Of a stretch of 16,281 nucleotides of DNA, positions 1-9,299 are shown one piece after another. Numbering within the stretch: the first letter of the stretch is position 1; the number at the start of each line of letters is the position of its first letter. The stretch covers positions 1-16,281 of the forward strand of contig NW_014013014.1 in NCBI RefSeq assembly GCF_000611645.1, given 5' to 3'. A program made the translations under genes and the position numbers. The stretch comes from Monoraphidium neglectum. Lineage: Eukaryota > Chlorophyta > Chlorophyceae > Sphaeropleales > Selenastraceae. The notes under the pieces were generated by a model, which had not been told where the DNA came from, searched no databases, and worked only from the letters and a program-made list of their open reading frames with translations.

Positions 1-3000
1 GCGTCGCCCTGTCTTCAACCACCCCAGGCACAACGCGCTTGTCAATGTTACCATCAACTTCAACGGGGTCGGACAGGGCCATGACCAGCTAGTTGAGAAG
101 GACGGGAAGATGGTGCGGCCCCGGCAGCTTCCCCCTGGGTTGGGTCCCGCACCTGGACGGGACAGTGCCATGTCCGCAGATGTGGCAGCAGGACTTGAAA
201 AGGCGGCATCAGCCGCTCGTGCTGCACAGCCTGTCAGAAGTGAGCATGCTGGATGCTTGGGCAGGGTGAGCGCAGAGGTTGATGCCAGGCCTGAAGCACG
301 GCTCCCTTACATCTTTCCCGCGATTCATCCAACCCTCAGGTTTACCAGCAGTGCATGATGTGGATCGTCACAGGCAACCCACAGGTGCGCCTGACGTGCT
401 TCATTTCAAGGCACATGATGCGCGCAGCCAACCGCATCAGAGCGTGAGTACGGCACAGCAAGACTTGACGCAGCTGCGTGAGGTGTGCACGCCGCTCAGC
501 TGGTGCGCCGTCCGCACTGAACCCCACCCGTGCACCCTTCACTGTCTCCGGCAGTACGCCAACAACACAGCGAGCATCCTGTGGGCGTGGAGCACCATCA
601 ACAAGATATTCGTGGGGCAGAACGCGCCGCTGGTGAGGGCTCGGGCGCCTGCGCTCGCCGCGCGGTCAGCTTCTGCACGCGTGCCTCGACGGCCGCGCCC
701 ACCTGCACCCGTCGCCGCCGCTGAGGCCCCCGCTCCGGTCTGGCCCCGTCGGCTGCAGGAGGCGGGGTGGGGCGTGGACAGCATGACGCGCAGCGCTGAA
801 CTACTGAAGTACACGTGGCCGGGCTGGACCAAGGAGCTGGAGACCACATACATCAAGTAGGCTCGTCAGGCGGTTGGGGAGACGCAGGGTGTAGAGACTT
901 GGGCCCAACCGCCAGCATGCATCAAACACAGGCCCGCCTGCTTGGCTGGGAGGGCTGCAGTGACCACGATTGGGCCACCCTGGCCGCGGTGACGGTGTTC
1001 TCACCCATCCCGCCGCCTTGTTGGTGCTGCGGCAGGTGGGTCAACAAGTTGATCATGCCCCAGCTGGTGAGGGACGACAGCCGAGTGCCTGAGGGGCGCT
1101 GACTATGGGGGGACAGGCTGCCTCAGCTGGCCTACGGCCTGCAGCCCGATTGGTGTTTCCTCCTCCGCTTCGCTCCGCTCATGCATCGGGCTGGCAAGAG
1201 GCATCTGCTTGGCCACTTGCACACATTTTTTTTTCCCGTGCGGCGTGCCCTTGCTTCCACCTAATGCAGCGCAACGAGATCCTCAGCCGCCTGCCACTGG
1301 GCAACTGGCACAGGTGAGTAGCCACATTCAGGCAGGGGAGGGCGCCAAAGGGCGTTGGCACGTGCTGCCCACCCCAGGGTGTCCACAGTTGCTTTCACGT
1401 GACATTTTCTCAAACCGTAATCGCACCCGCTCGCCCTTGCAGCACCGTCGCCGAATGCAAGATGCAGTTTGCAATCTTCACAGGTGGGTGTGGCAGCGGG
1501 GCACGCAGCAGGCGGCTGCCGATGATATTGTGGAATGCTGACCGGTGGTTGCAAACCTTTGACAGGGGCAGGACCCCCTGCAAGCGCTTTCAAGAGGTCC
1601 CTCCTCCCGCCTAACTCTGCCTACACACACACACACACACACACACATACACACACACGCATGCACACACACAAACACACGCACGCACACACACAACACA
1701 CACGCACACACACTCGCACACACGCACTGACGGCTTCCATCTGCTACACTTACACGGATAAGTCAAATCTGCCCGCATTGACCTATCATTTTTGTGCATC
1801 ACGCGTCCACCCTTGTTTTGTTTTTTGGTTTGCAGATGACCGGCCGCTGTTTGAGGAGGCGCTGTACGACTGGCGGCGCGTGATGGACGCATGGCTCTTC
1901 CCCCATGGAGAGTTCTGGGAGACCAAGTGAGGCTCGCGCCGGCGCGGGGTCCGGGGTGCGTGGCGCAGGCCGGCCCCTGCTTGGCCGCTGGCAGCGGCTG
2001 CGGTCTCGGCTGATGGGCGATGCAGCAGCCCCCGTGAAGCATCAGCACCCGGCGAGACGTATGTGCGAATTGGCAAACGCCCACAAACGCACCACCACGC
2101 TGGCCTCATATCCACCAGGCGCGACATCTACCACAGCCAGTTTGGCCTGGGCGGCCTTGTCCAGTTGGCTGAGCTGGCGTGGCAGCAGGGCGTCGACGTG
2201 TATGACTACTCAGACAGCAAGGTGCGTGAGTTTGGGCGGCAATCTGAAGTGCCACCATTTTGTGACAAAGTTCCTTCCATTTTTTGCAGTGGAACGCTCC
2301 TCTTGCCGCAATGCGCGCATCCTTCCGTCGAGACTGCGTCGCAGCCACGCCAGAAATGGATGCAGCTAGCCAGTTGGGACCGCAACAGTCGGGTCATCAT
2401 CTTGGGCGCGTGCGCGCATGGGAAATCTCTGCCCCCCCTGCGTTGTCCGACAAACTGAGTAGACTAAGCAAGCAGTACTCGCGCCTGCAACCCCTTCTGA
2501 TCTCGCGGGGATGTGCTCATGGTCTTCCCACTTGCTCTGCCAGTTGCGCATTGGGATGGAGTACCACGCTGACATCATCATGGGTGGAGTGCCCTTTTCA
2601 TCGAATTGGTACAAGATCATTGGTAACGGGTTCCTGCCATGCGGTGAGTACACACACACGTACACACACGCGCATACACACAACAGCACGCATACACACA
2701 CAACAGAAGCAGCAGCAGCAGCAGCAGTAACAGGTGTTGCGCTCACCCGATTGGGTGCCTCGCTGGGACCGCTCGCCAACAGGCGCAGCCGCGTCGTCGA
2801 TGCAACGGAGCCAGCACCGACAGTCGCCGCGAGGACTGTGTGTTGGCGCGTTCTGCAGCACGGGTCGTAGAGCTGCCGAAGTGCGGTGCATGTGCGGTTA
2901 GGTCACGTTTATAGGCCGGGACCCCGTCAGGCTGTGCCCCATCTCGCGGCCCCTCTCACTCCCTCCCTGGCACTGCCTGCCCCTGGTGCAGGGTGGGAGG

Positions 3001-4295
3001 TGGGCTACAACCACTTCAACGGGCGTCGCGGTCTCCAGTGAGCTGGCCTGATCATCTCGTGGGGCGCACCGCTCAGAACTGCTTGATGTTGCCACATCAG
3101 CAGCCTTGAGGTGCATGCATGCACTCACTTGTACGTACACAAGCTTGTGTACTCAAAATCATACGCACAAACAAGACACTGACACACGTGCGCCTGCGTG
3201 CATGTGCACACGCATACGCAATCGAACCAGGCTGCCGATCACGGCCGGCATGCTCAACAGGAAACGTCCAGAGAAGTACGGTGGGTGGCGCCGTCCCTCC
3301 ACCAGCCGGCTTCCCCTGCCCTGCATCTGACGCGCATGCCGCAGCATTTCGTGCGCCGGCAGCTCGCAAACAATTTCTGTCCACAGCCGTCCGGCAGTGA
3401 CCTCCTCCCTGACTGGCGGCTCCCTGTCACATCTGAAGCTGCTTTCTAGGAAGCTCCCCGTGGGGACCGCCGTCTTGACCAACCTTCAACACCCGCGCCC
3501 CCTTCACGCACACTCTCTCGCGCACTCTCTCGCGCAGTGTTTCATTGGGGCCTCGGCACCCTCACGCACTTCCAGGCGGCGCGCGCCCTGATCAACGGCT
3601 TCTTCCCCGCCGGCGGCGGCGACGGCCGGCGGCCGGAGGCGCCGCAGGTGTACGTGCCGCGCTACTCGCAGGAAGGGTGGGACGACGACGACGGTAGCCA
3701 CTCGGACGGCCCCCCGCCCGCTGTGCCCGCATCCGTGGCCAACGCGACCAACGCGACCGCCGGGAGGGACGCGGCCAACGCGTCCGCGGCGTCGGCGCGC
3801 GCAGCGGGGGCCGCTGGTGGCGCGGGGCCGGAGAAGACCGCCGCTCTGCACGGGACGGCCAGCATCAACGCCACGATCGGAGCAGCCAAGGCTGGCACAG
3901 CCGCCATCAAGGGCGCCCTGAAAGCCGGCGCGGCCGCCGCTTGGCTCCTGGCGGCGCCAGTCAAAGCCGGTCAACACCCTGCAGGCCCGACCGACCAGCA
4001 GGTGTCCTTGCTCGTTTCCATCAAAGCCGGCTGAGGGGCCAACGTCAAAGGAGAAGTCACACTTATCACCACAACAGCGCAGCCGGTAAAGGCGGACGGC
4101 AGTGCAGCTGTGCACACGGCTGCTGCCACGGTGTTTGCAGGGAGCCAGGGCGCGGCTGCTGGCGCCAGATTTGCCGGCTCTGCGACCCGGGCACAGGGGC
4201 TAACAGCGCGCGTCAAGGCGCTTGCGGCCAACGCAACTGCGTTTGTGGCCAACACGACTGCCATTGTGAAGTGTCTGGGTGCAGCCAGGAGCTAG
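1..4295 (+). CDS. Alginate-lyase-superfamily polysaccharide lyase, 5'-partial, 14 exons in window
   Basis: Predicted secreted lyase that would cut uronic-acid polysaccharide by beta-elimination; the real substrate is not known. Exons (GT-AG, phases all consistent): 1-112, 340-384, 555-632, 759-856, 1036-1066, 1270-1313, 1443-1483, 1836-1926, 2119-2221, 2544-2643, 2992-3037, 3231-3280, 3538-4001, 4083-4295, giving 504 residues. Family blocks appear in order: MMWIVTGNPQYANN, ILWAWSTINKI, AGWGVDSMTRSAELLKY, LGNW, FTDDRPLFEEAL, the R-D-x-x-H-x-Q-x-GLGGL block, AWQQGVDVY, GMEYHA, GWEVGYNHFNGRRGL, RPEKY, HWGLGTLTHF. The GNW and R-D-x-x-H-x-Q residues look like the conserved core. After HWGLGTL comes an acidic patch and then an Ala-rich tail with several N-x-S/T sequons. 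The 5' end lies outside the window; a possible acceptor at 26-27 could make the first exon begin at 28. The last intron (4002-4082) is less certain; without it the protein stops at 4034. Introns over 300 bp (1484-1835, 2222-2543) show no other gene. Confidence 0.85.
1622..1727 (+). repeat. CA-rich microsatellite inside an intron
   Basis: About 105 bp of nearly pure CA repeat, opened by 12 uninterrupted AC units and then broken by CG, TG and AA interruptions. It sits in the middle of the 352-bp intron 1484-1835 of the lyase-like gene, about 110 bp before the acceptor. Frames across it give His/Thr or Val/Cys runs that are not genes. Confidence 0.95.
2650..2727 (+). repeat. Compound CA and (CAG)6 microsatellite inside an intron
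   Basis: A CA-rich run at about 2650-2702 is followed closely by six perfect CAG units at 2710-2727. Both lie at the 5' side of the 348-bp intron 2644-2991 of the lyase-like gene, right after its GTGAGT donor. They are non-coding in the model. Confidence 0.93.
3135..3152. repeat. 18-bp perfect palindrome in intron 3038-3230
   Basis: The sequence GTACACAAGCTTGTGTAC equals its own reverse complement over all 18 bases, with HindIII-like centre AAGCTT. It lies in an intron of the lyase-like gene that is otherwise CA/CG-rich. No function can be read from it; a chance product of CA/TG-rich sequence is possible. Confidence 0.9.
3511..3534 (+). repeat. 12-bp tandem duplication abutting a splice acceptor
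   Basis: CACTCTCTCGCG occurs twice, perfectly, at 3511-3522 and 3523-3534, and the second copy runs straight into the CAG acceptor (3535-3537) of the exon starting at 3538. The duplicated unit is the pyrimidine tract of the intron. Confidence 0.93.
4002..4082 (+). other. Putative 81-bp in-frame intron containing a TGA
   Basis: Frame 3 stays open from 3538 to the TAG at 4293-4295 except for one TGA at 4032-4034. A GTGTCC donor at 4002 and a CAG acceptor ending at 4082 would remove exactly 81 bases (a multiple of three) together with the TGA. The sequence on the far side has the same composition as the near side (Ala-rich, with NAT and NTT sequons, KAG/KAD motifs), which supports continuity. 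The donor is weaker than the others in the gene. The alternatives are a real stop at 4034 or retention of the intron giving two isoforms. Confidence 0.55.
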
Positions 4296-5450
4296 CATCC
4301 TGGGTGATGCAAAGCACGTGTTTTCAGGGCCCGCGGCAACAAGGTGACTTTAAGCTTCTGGTATCTCGCCAGTTTACAGTTTGTGTGTTTTCCTTGTCCC
4401 TTGCCACATGTGGGCACACGTTTGCCGCTTATGCTCAGGGGACAATTCTCTCCTACTCTCTCTTCTTTGATTCGCATTGCCATACAGCAAAGCCGGCACG
4501 CTGGCCCTCCTGGCACAGCTTTCAGCTGAAGCAGTCCAGCAGAGGTTGAAATCAACATCACAGCTTTGCACGCGGCTTCGTGCAACTGCCTGCTTCTCTC
4601 ATTGCGAGGCTACCCTTGACTTTCTTTGGCTTTCACAGTATTGGTGTTAAAATAAGCGCGCATATGCGAATTGCGTGTAGCTGCACAAGGCCTGCACCAT
4701 GCCTGTTGCGGCCACGACATGCGTGCAGCAGCCCAGCTGGTCTGCTGTCTTGGGTGCGCAGCCACCTTGCAGGGCCTGTCCCACCGCACCGCAGCATCAA
4801 ACCAAGGGCGCATGGCTCCCACCTTTCCCCTGGCTCAGCATTTGAATGGCCCACAACGGTCGCTATCGCGCGACCTTGCCTTTTGCGCCCTGTTGCTGGC
4901 CTGCTCTGCTACCCGTCATTCTATCTGCATACCGTGTCCATTCACTGTGAACAGCTCTTTGCAACAGGCAGTCACTACATGTCTCTGGCTCGTCTGCACA
5001 GAACACGCTTGGTGTTTCTTGTGACGCAATGCCAGGATATCAAGCCAGCAATGTAGACGGTCCGAATTCATGCATGGATGCCAGAGTCAATCAGGAGCGT
5101 CCCCAGTCCACACAAAAAGTTGAGTGCCCAGACCTCCAGCGGCCACTACCAGAACCTTTGGCACGCAAAATAACGAGTAGTGCGACGACAATACGTTTGA
5201 TGCAGGTGGCTGGTCGTGGATCCCTGCCAAAGCAGAGCTGCTAGCTCTAGGTTAGTCAGTACTAATTACGTGGCTGGCTGGTTCACGTGTGCCATTGTAT
5301 GACTAGAAGACCTCTGGGTACCTCTTCATGGAGTGTGGAGCGTCCCATATTGTGGTCTGCCGGCTGCATTGCTGTCACATCGCTGTACGTGATCTATCCC
5401 TCCAGCTGCTTGTGACGATTCTCGGCGGTTCGCTCTTTTCCTGTCATTTG

Positions 5451-5489
5451 ATTGGTTGCAAATGAAACAACACAAGCAACCTGTATAAT
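5451..5489 (+). promoter_or_regulatory. Candidate core promoter of the hydrolase gene
   Basis: An inverted CCAAT box (ATTGG, 5451-5455) is followed by a TATA-like TATAAT at 5484-5489, about 145 bp before the ATG at 5635. The stretch is AT-rich against a GC-rich background. The call rests on motif position only; no transcript start is visible. Confidence 0.35.
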
Positions 5490-5549
5490 TCCAGGTCGCG
5501 AGCAGGGCACGCCTTGAGCCGACGTCCAACCACCAGCTGGGTGCAGTAG

Positions 5550-5570
5550 CTGCTGCTGCTGCTGCTGCTG
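5550..5570 (+). repeat. (CTG)7 microsatellite in the presumed 5' UTR
   Basis: Seven perfect CTG units end 64 bp before the ATG of the hydrolase gene. If the candidate TATA at 5484 is real, the repeat is transcribed as part of the leader. Confidence 0.9.
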
Positions 5571-5634
5571 CCGCACAAAACCGAGCCAGCCCGCGCTGCA
5601 GCAGCTCGGCCGCCCTCCACCACCCATCGCCGGC

Positions 5635-8442
5635 ATGGCGGGGGTGGTGACTAGCGAGGTGGCTTTCACAAACAGCCGCGGGCAGAAGCTGTTTGGGGTG
5701 GAAGTGCTGCCGCCGGCGGGCGCCGCAAAATGCGTCGCCATATGGGCGCACGGGCACGGGGACCACTGCCGCCGCAAGCTGAAAGGTGCGGGTGCGGCAC
5801 GCCTGTCCCCGCACGCGGCCAGCAGCAGCGGCCCCGCCACCCGTCCCGGCCGCGCGCGGCGCCGCAGCCGATGGCCTGGTGGGTGCGCACGCGACCCTCA
5901 AAGCCAACCTCAATATATTGAGGGGATTCGCTGGCAGGAGATCACTCGAGGGGCACCTAGTCAAGCCCCTTGCCGCAGCTGAACCCCCCACCTTCTGCCA
6001 AGCCAGACCAGCATCTGCTCGCTGCGCGCCGCCCGCTGCGCCGTGCCGCGCCCGTCCGCAGTGTTTGAGTTGTGGGCGGAGCGCGGCGTTGCAACATTCG
6101 CGTTTGACGCGCAGGGCTTCGGAGCTTCTGAGCCGGCTGACCCGCAAGAGCGCGGCCTGGTGCAGAGCATGGGCCATTTGGTGTGCAGCAGCAGCGGCTG
6201 CCGAGGCGGCAATGACGATAACGGGGGAATCGACGGAGGGGATCCTCTCGCATGCCACACATGACCCTTCACACACTCTCACACCCTGCCGGCGGGTGCA
6301 CGACCGGACGTCGTGAGTTCTGCAGGCGCGCGCGCGTTGGCAGGCGTGATCTTGCATTATGTGAGGCGCCGTTCAACCTGACAACGAGGCCTGATGATCT
6401 TGGGTACGACCCCATGACCCATTGACAGGTGGACGACATGGCCGACTATGCAGCGTTTGCTGAAAAGCGCCACAAGGAGCTTGAGCCGCTGCCCTGGTTT
6501 GCGGGCGGCAACGGCGTCGGCGGATTGGTGAGCTGCACGCGCGCCGCGGCGCGCTGCTCTGCGTTGCGCCGTCTCGTCGAGGCGTGCTGGGCCCAGAAAT
6601 CGAACGCTCTGCCTTTGCGTGCGTGCGGGCAATTCTGCTCGGCCGGCACAGGGCCGCCGCCCGCGGCCGCGGCAGACCGCGCAGCCGCCCATCCGTGCGG
6701 AGCGGGACGCGTATTGACATGCCATGCGCACGTGCGCGCGCGCGCGCAGGTGGCGGCGCTGACCGTGATGCGCTGGCAGGACCAGTGGGCGGGGCTCGTG
6801 CTGTTTGCGCCCGCGGTGGGCTACCGGCTGTCGCCCCGCCTGAAGTGAGTGCAGGGGGCCCGAGTGGGCCGCGGCCCTGAGCGCGCCAGTGGCGGAGGAC
6901 GTGGGGGTTGAGCGAGGGCTTGGGCTGGGGCTTCCACAGAGCCCCTGCCGCTCACTGGCAGCCCCATCTCCCCCATCTTGAACAACTAACGGTAACAGTT
7001 GGACCCAGCATCCCCGCCGCCGCTCCTCACCGCCGGCCCCGCTGCGTCCCCGGGCCGCGGCGCCGCGCCTACTCCCCCACCTTCCTGCCAGGTTCCAGCG
7101 GTGGCTCGGGCCCTGCCTGGACTGCGCCGCGCCGCGCGCAAAGCTCGGCCAGCGCCACGCAGCGGCGGACCTCAATCCAGACCCAGAGGCGGTGCGTGCC
7201 AGTGTGTCGGGGGCCGGCTGGCCGTTCAGCTCCCCTCCCTTGGCGCCGGCAGGGGTGCACACTAAACATGTCATGGGACGCAGCTTCCCAGGCGTTCAGA
7301 GGGGCATTGATCAGCGCGTCGGAGCCGCGACGGGCTGGCGCCCCCTGATTCGTGCGCCTTGCTGCCTGCGCAGCGCGATGGGCAGGGCCCACATACATGT
7401 TCACCATCGCGTGCGCATGCGTCTCCTGACTTTGCAACATGCACAGCTGCATCCTGCGGCACACACACACACGCACACACGCGCGCCCGCGCGTGTGCGT
7501 GCACACATACATACACGCACACACACATACACATAGACATACACATACATACGCACACGTGCGCACACGCACGCACACACACACCCTGGGCCCCGCAGGT
7601 GGCCTCCTTCTCGTCGGATCCCCTCTGCAGCCCGGGCCCCATACGCGTGCGCACTGCCTTCCAGTATCAAAGGGGCATCGACGCCCTGGATCTGATGGCG
7701 ACCAAGATCCGCCTGCCCATATTCTGCGAGCACTCCCAGGGCGACAGGGTCGCTGATTGGGAGGTGCGCCGAGCTCCCCGCGCGCGGGCCGGCGTCCCCG
7801 CGCCACAGGGGCCGCCCGAGGGCACCAGCGGGGGGGCGTTCAGGCGTGGGCACGGCTTGGGCTGCGGAGAGTCCTTGTGTTGGGTGGTGTCGTGTTGGAG
7901 CTCCGGACCCCGCATTTACGCCAAATCGCATTCACACCACAACCGACTCTGGCCTGCGCCATCCGGCCAGGCATCCCGCGAGTTCTGCGCCAGCGTCGGC
8001 TCCGAGGACGTCACCTGGCTCGCCCCGGAAGGTGGGCAGGCAGCTTCCGCACGGCTGCCGGCTCTGCACCCTCGATGCTGTGCCGTTGATGCGTCCTCCG
8101 ACCTTGCAAGGGCTTGGTTCCTTTCAATGGTGGCCGCGACAGGTGGCGGGCCGGCCACGCCCTGGCTTCTGCGTGGTCCTGCAGCGGCAGGGAGCCGCCT
8201 CCGTTCTAGTTGCTTCACCCTTCGCACGTGCCGCTGCGCCCACCCTGACTCGACGCGCCGCAGGCGGCTGCCACGACGAGCTGTCAGGAAAGCGGGCGCT
8301 CGAGTTTGCGGGGCGGATCGCCGCCTGGCTGCTCAAAAAGTCGGAGCCCAGAAAGGAGGAGCAGGCGGCGGCCGCCGCAGGTGGCGACGACAAGGGCGCG
8401 GTCGCGGCGCCCGCTGGGGCCGACGAGCCGCGAGATGCCTGA
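5635..8442 (+). CDS. Monoacylglycerol-lipase-type alpha/beta hydrolase lacking the catalytic serine, 315 residues, 8 exons
   Basis: Member of the serine aminopeptidase S33 / Hydrolase_4 family, which includes monoacylglycerol lipases. Exons: 5635-5785, 6062-6159, 6429-6527, 6750-6844, 7092-7191, 7599-7763, 7971-8031, 8264-8442; all GT-AG, phases agree, 948 coding bases. The start is the first ATG of the open frame, in context GCCGGCATGG. Landmarks: oxyanion-hole motif HGHGDH (39-44); FDAQGFGAS (65-73), the usual D-x-x-G-x-G-x-S; nucleophile elbow GNGVGG (110-115); LVLFAPAV; DPL (188-190) and the RTAF helix; Asp230 in GDRVAD; His260 in GGCHDEL. Human MGLL has Ser122/Asp239/His269; here the positions are 112/230/260, so spacing fits, but residue 112 is Gly (GGC, 6513-6515), one transition from Ser AGC. 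Hydrolysis by the normal mechanism is therefore unlikely. The C-terminus ends in a charged Lys/Glu/Ala tail. No signal peptide is visible. The 407-bp intron 7192-7598 holds a CA repeat and no gene. Confidence 0.9.
7460..7584 (+). repeat. CA-rich microsatellite inside an intron
   Basis: About 125 bp of CA, CATA and CG-interrupted dinucleotide repeat near the 3' end of intron 7192-7598 of the hydrolase gene, ending only about 15 bp before the acceptor at 7597-7598. It may stand in for the usual pyrimidine tract. Confidence 0.95.
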
Positions 8443-9299
8443 GAGGCGCCGTCCTTGGCGGCGGCCGGCGTTGCGCAAGGCCGGGTTGCAAGCCTGGCGC
8501 TCGAATGCAGGCGGCTCCGGCGGCCGGGTTTACCGGTACGGCCGCCGGCGACGAGGATCCACGAGGATCCACGGGCGCACTCTTGCCAAGTCTTCGGGCC
8601 CGCGTGTCGATTGTGGTTGCAGGGCTTTTGCAAGCCCGGCCCTGCACGGGTTCGCAGCGTTTTCATGGCCCAGACTGCTGTTTACCCAGCGTGCGGCCCC
8701 AGCGGCCCTTCGGCCCTTCTTCCATGCGACTTCAATGCTGTTTGAACTGCCCCCGGCTGTGCCGTCGCCCCAGCCAGGTGAATGGGTGGTTCGGCGGTGC
8801 TGCGCCCTTGCTCCTTGCTATGCTGCCTTGGACCCCTTAAACACAATAGACCTGCACTGCTTGTTCACGCGTGGCTCTTGCCTGCCTGCCGCCTCACCAT
8901 GGCCATGATTGCCCGATACTCATCTAATTTGTGGGTGGCGCCTGACTCGCAATTAGTGTTGTGGCCCCGCCAAAGTCCCTCCTATTAGCCTGAGCCGACG
9001 ATGCTTGTGCGGCGCTTGCCCTCTGCAGGCGCCGACCCCTCGCACAACTTTGACGATTGCGTTGTTTGCTGCTCGTGCGTTGCAGCACGCTGCTGCTGGC
9101 CCTCGCGCCTGCCCTGTTGTGTGTGACAAGCGCAAACATCGATCGTCCCACAAAGCGGGCCGTCTTGTGTAGGCGTTACTCAAAGTGGGCGGGCCCAACG
9201 TGGTGGTTGGGACGCTGGCGGCGGGGGCGCAAGCAGCTGCAATGCAGCTTCAGCAAAACTGCAGCTTCCCACCAGCATCCTCCCAAATGCTGAAGCCCC
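8443..9299. other. Convergent intergenic spacer
   Basis: This lies between the stop of the plus-strand hydrolase gene (8442) and the stop of the minus-strand Misato gene (9300), so it contains both 3' UTRs. A perfect tandem duplicate of ACGAGGATCC occupies 8551-8570. No TGTAA was seen in sense orientation for either gene. No frame here resembles a protein family. Confidence 0.7.

Larger units (their letters stand above)
4296..5634. other. Intergenic region, about 1.3 kb
   Basis: This holds the 3' UTR of the lyase-like gene and the 5' flank of the hydrolase gene. It is less GC-rich than the flanking genes and has no open frame that resembles a protein family or joins to others by plausible splice sites. 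I saw no TGTAA polyadenylation signal on the plus strand and no tRNA-like box pattern. Only the promoter-like motifs and the CTG repeat listed separately stand out. Confidence 0.7.

Noticed and set aside
385..450. Extension of the exon ending at 384 into the following in-frame sequence up to a GTGAGT
   Set aside because: Splicing at 385 (GTGCGC) joins VTGNPQ directly to YANNTASILWAW in phase, which matches the family; the extension would break that block.
1622..1727. Possible CRISPR-like or satellite array
   Set aside because: It is a simple dinucleotide repeat with no spacers or distinct repeat units.
4032..4034. In-frame TGA read as selenocysteine or as a pseudogene mark
   Set aside because: The TGA falls in a low-complexity tail outside the enzyme domain, no conserved Cys/Sec position is known there, and a GT-AG intron of 81 bp removes it.
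5326..6357. Open frame of 343 codons on the minus strand
   Set aside because: It is antisense to the first two exons and introns of the hydrolase gene, with Ala/Arg-rich shadow composition and no family motif.
6357..7274. Open frame of 305 codons on the minus strand
   Set aside because: It is antisense to hydrolase exons 3-5, which have matching splice phases and conserved motifs on the plus strand.
7359..8840. Open frame of 493 codons on the plus strand
   Set aside because: It runs through a CA-repeat intron, exon 7599-7763 and several further introns. Only the segment at 7599-7763 matches the hydrolase family; the rest is read-through in GC-rich DNA.
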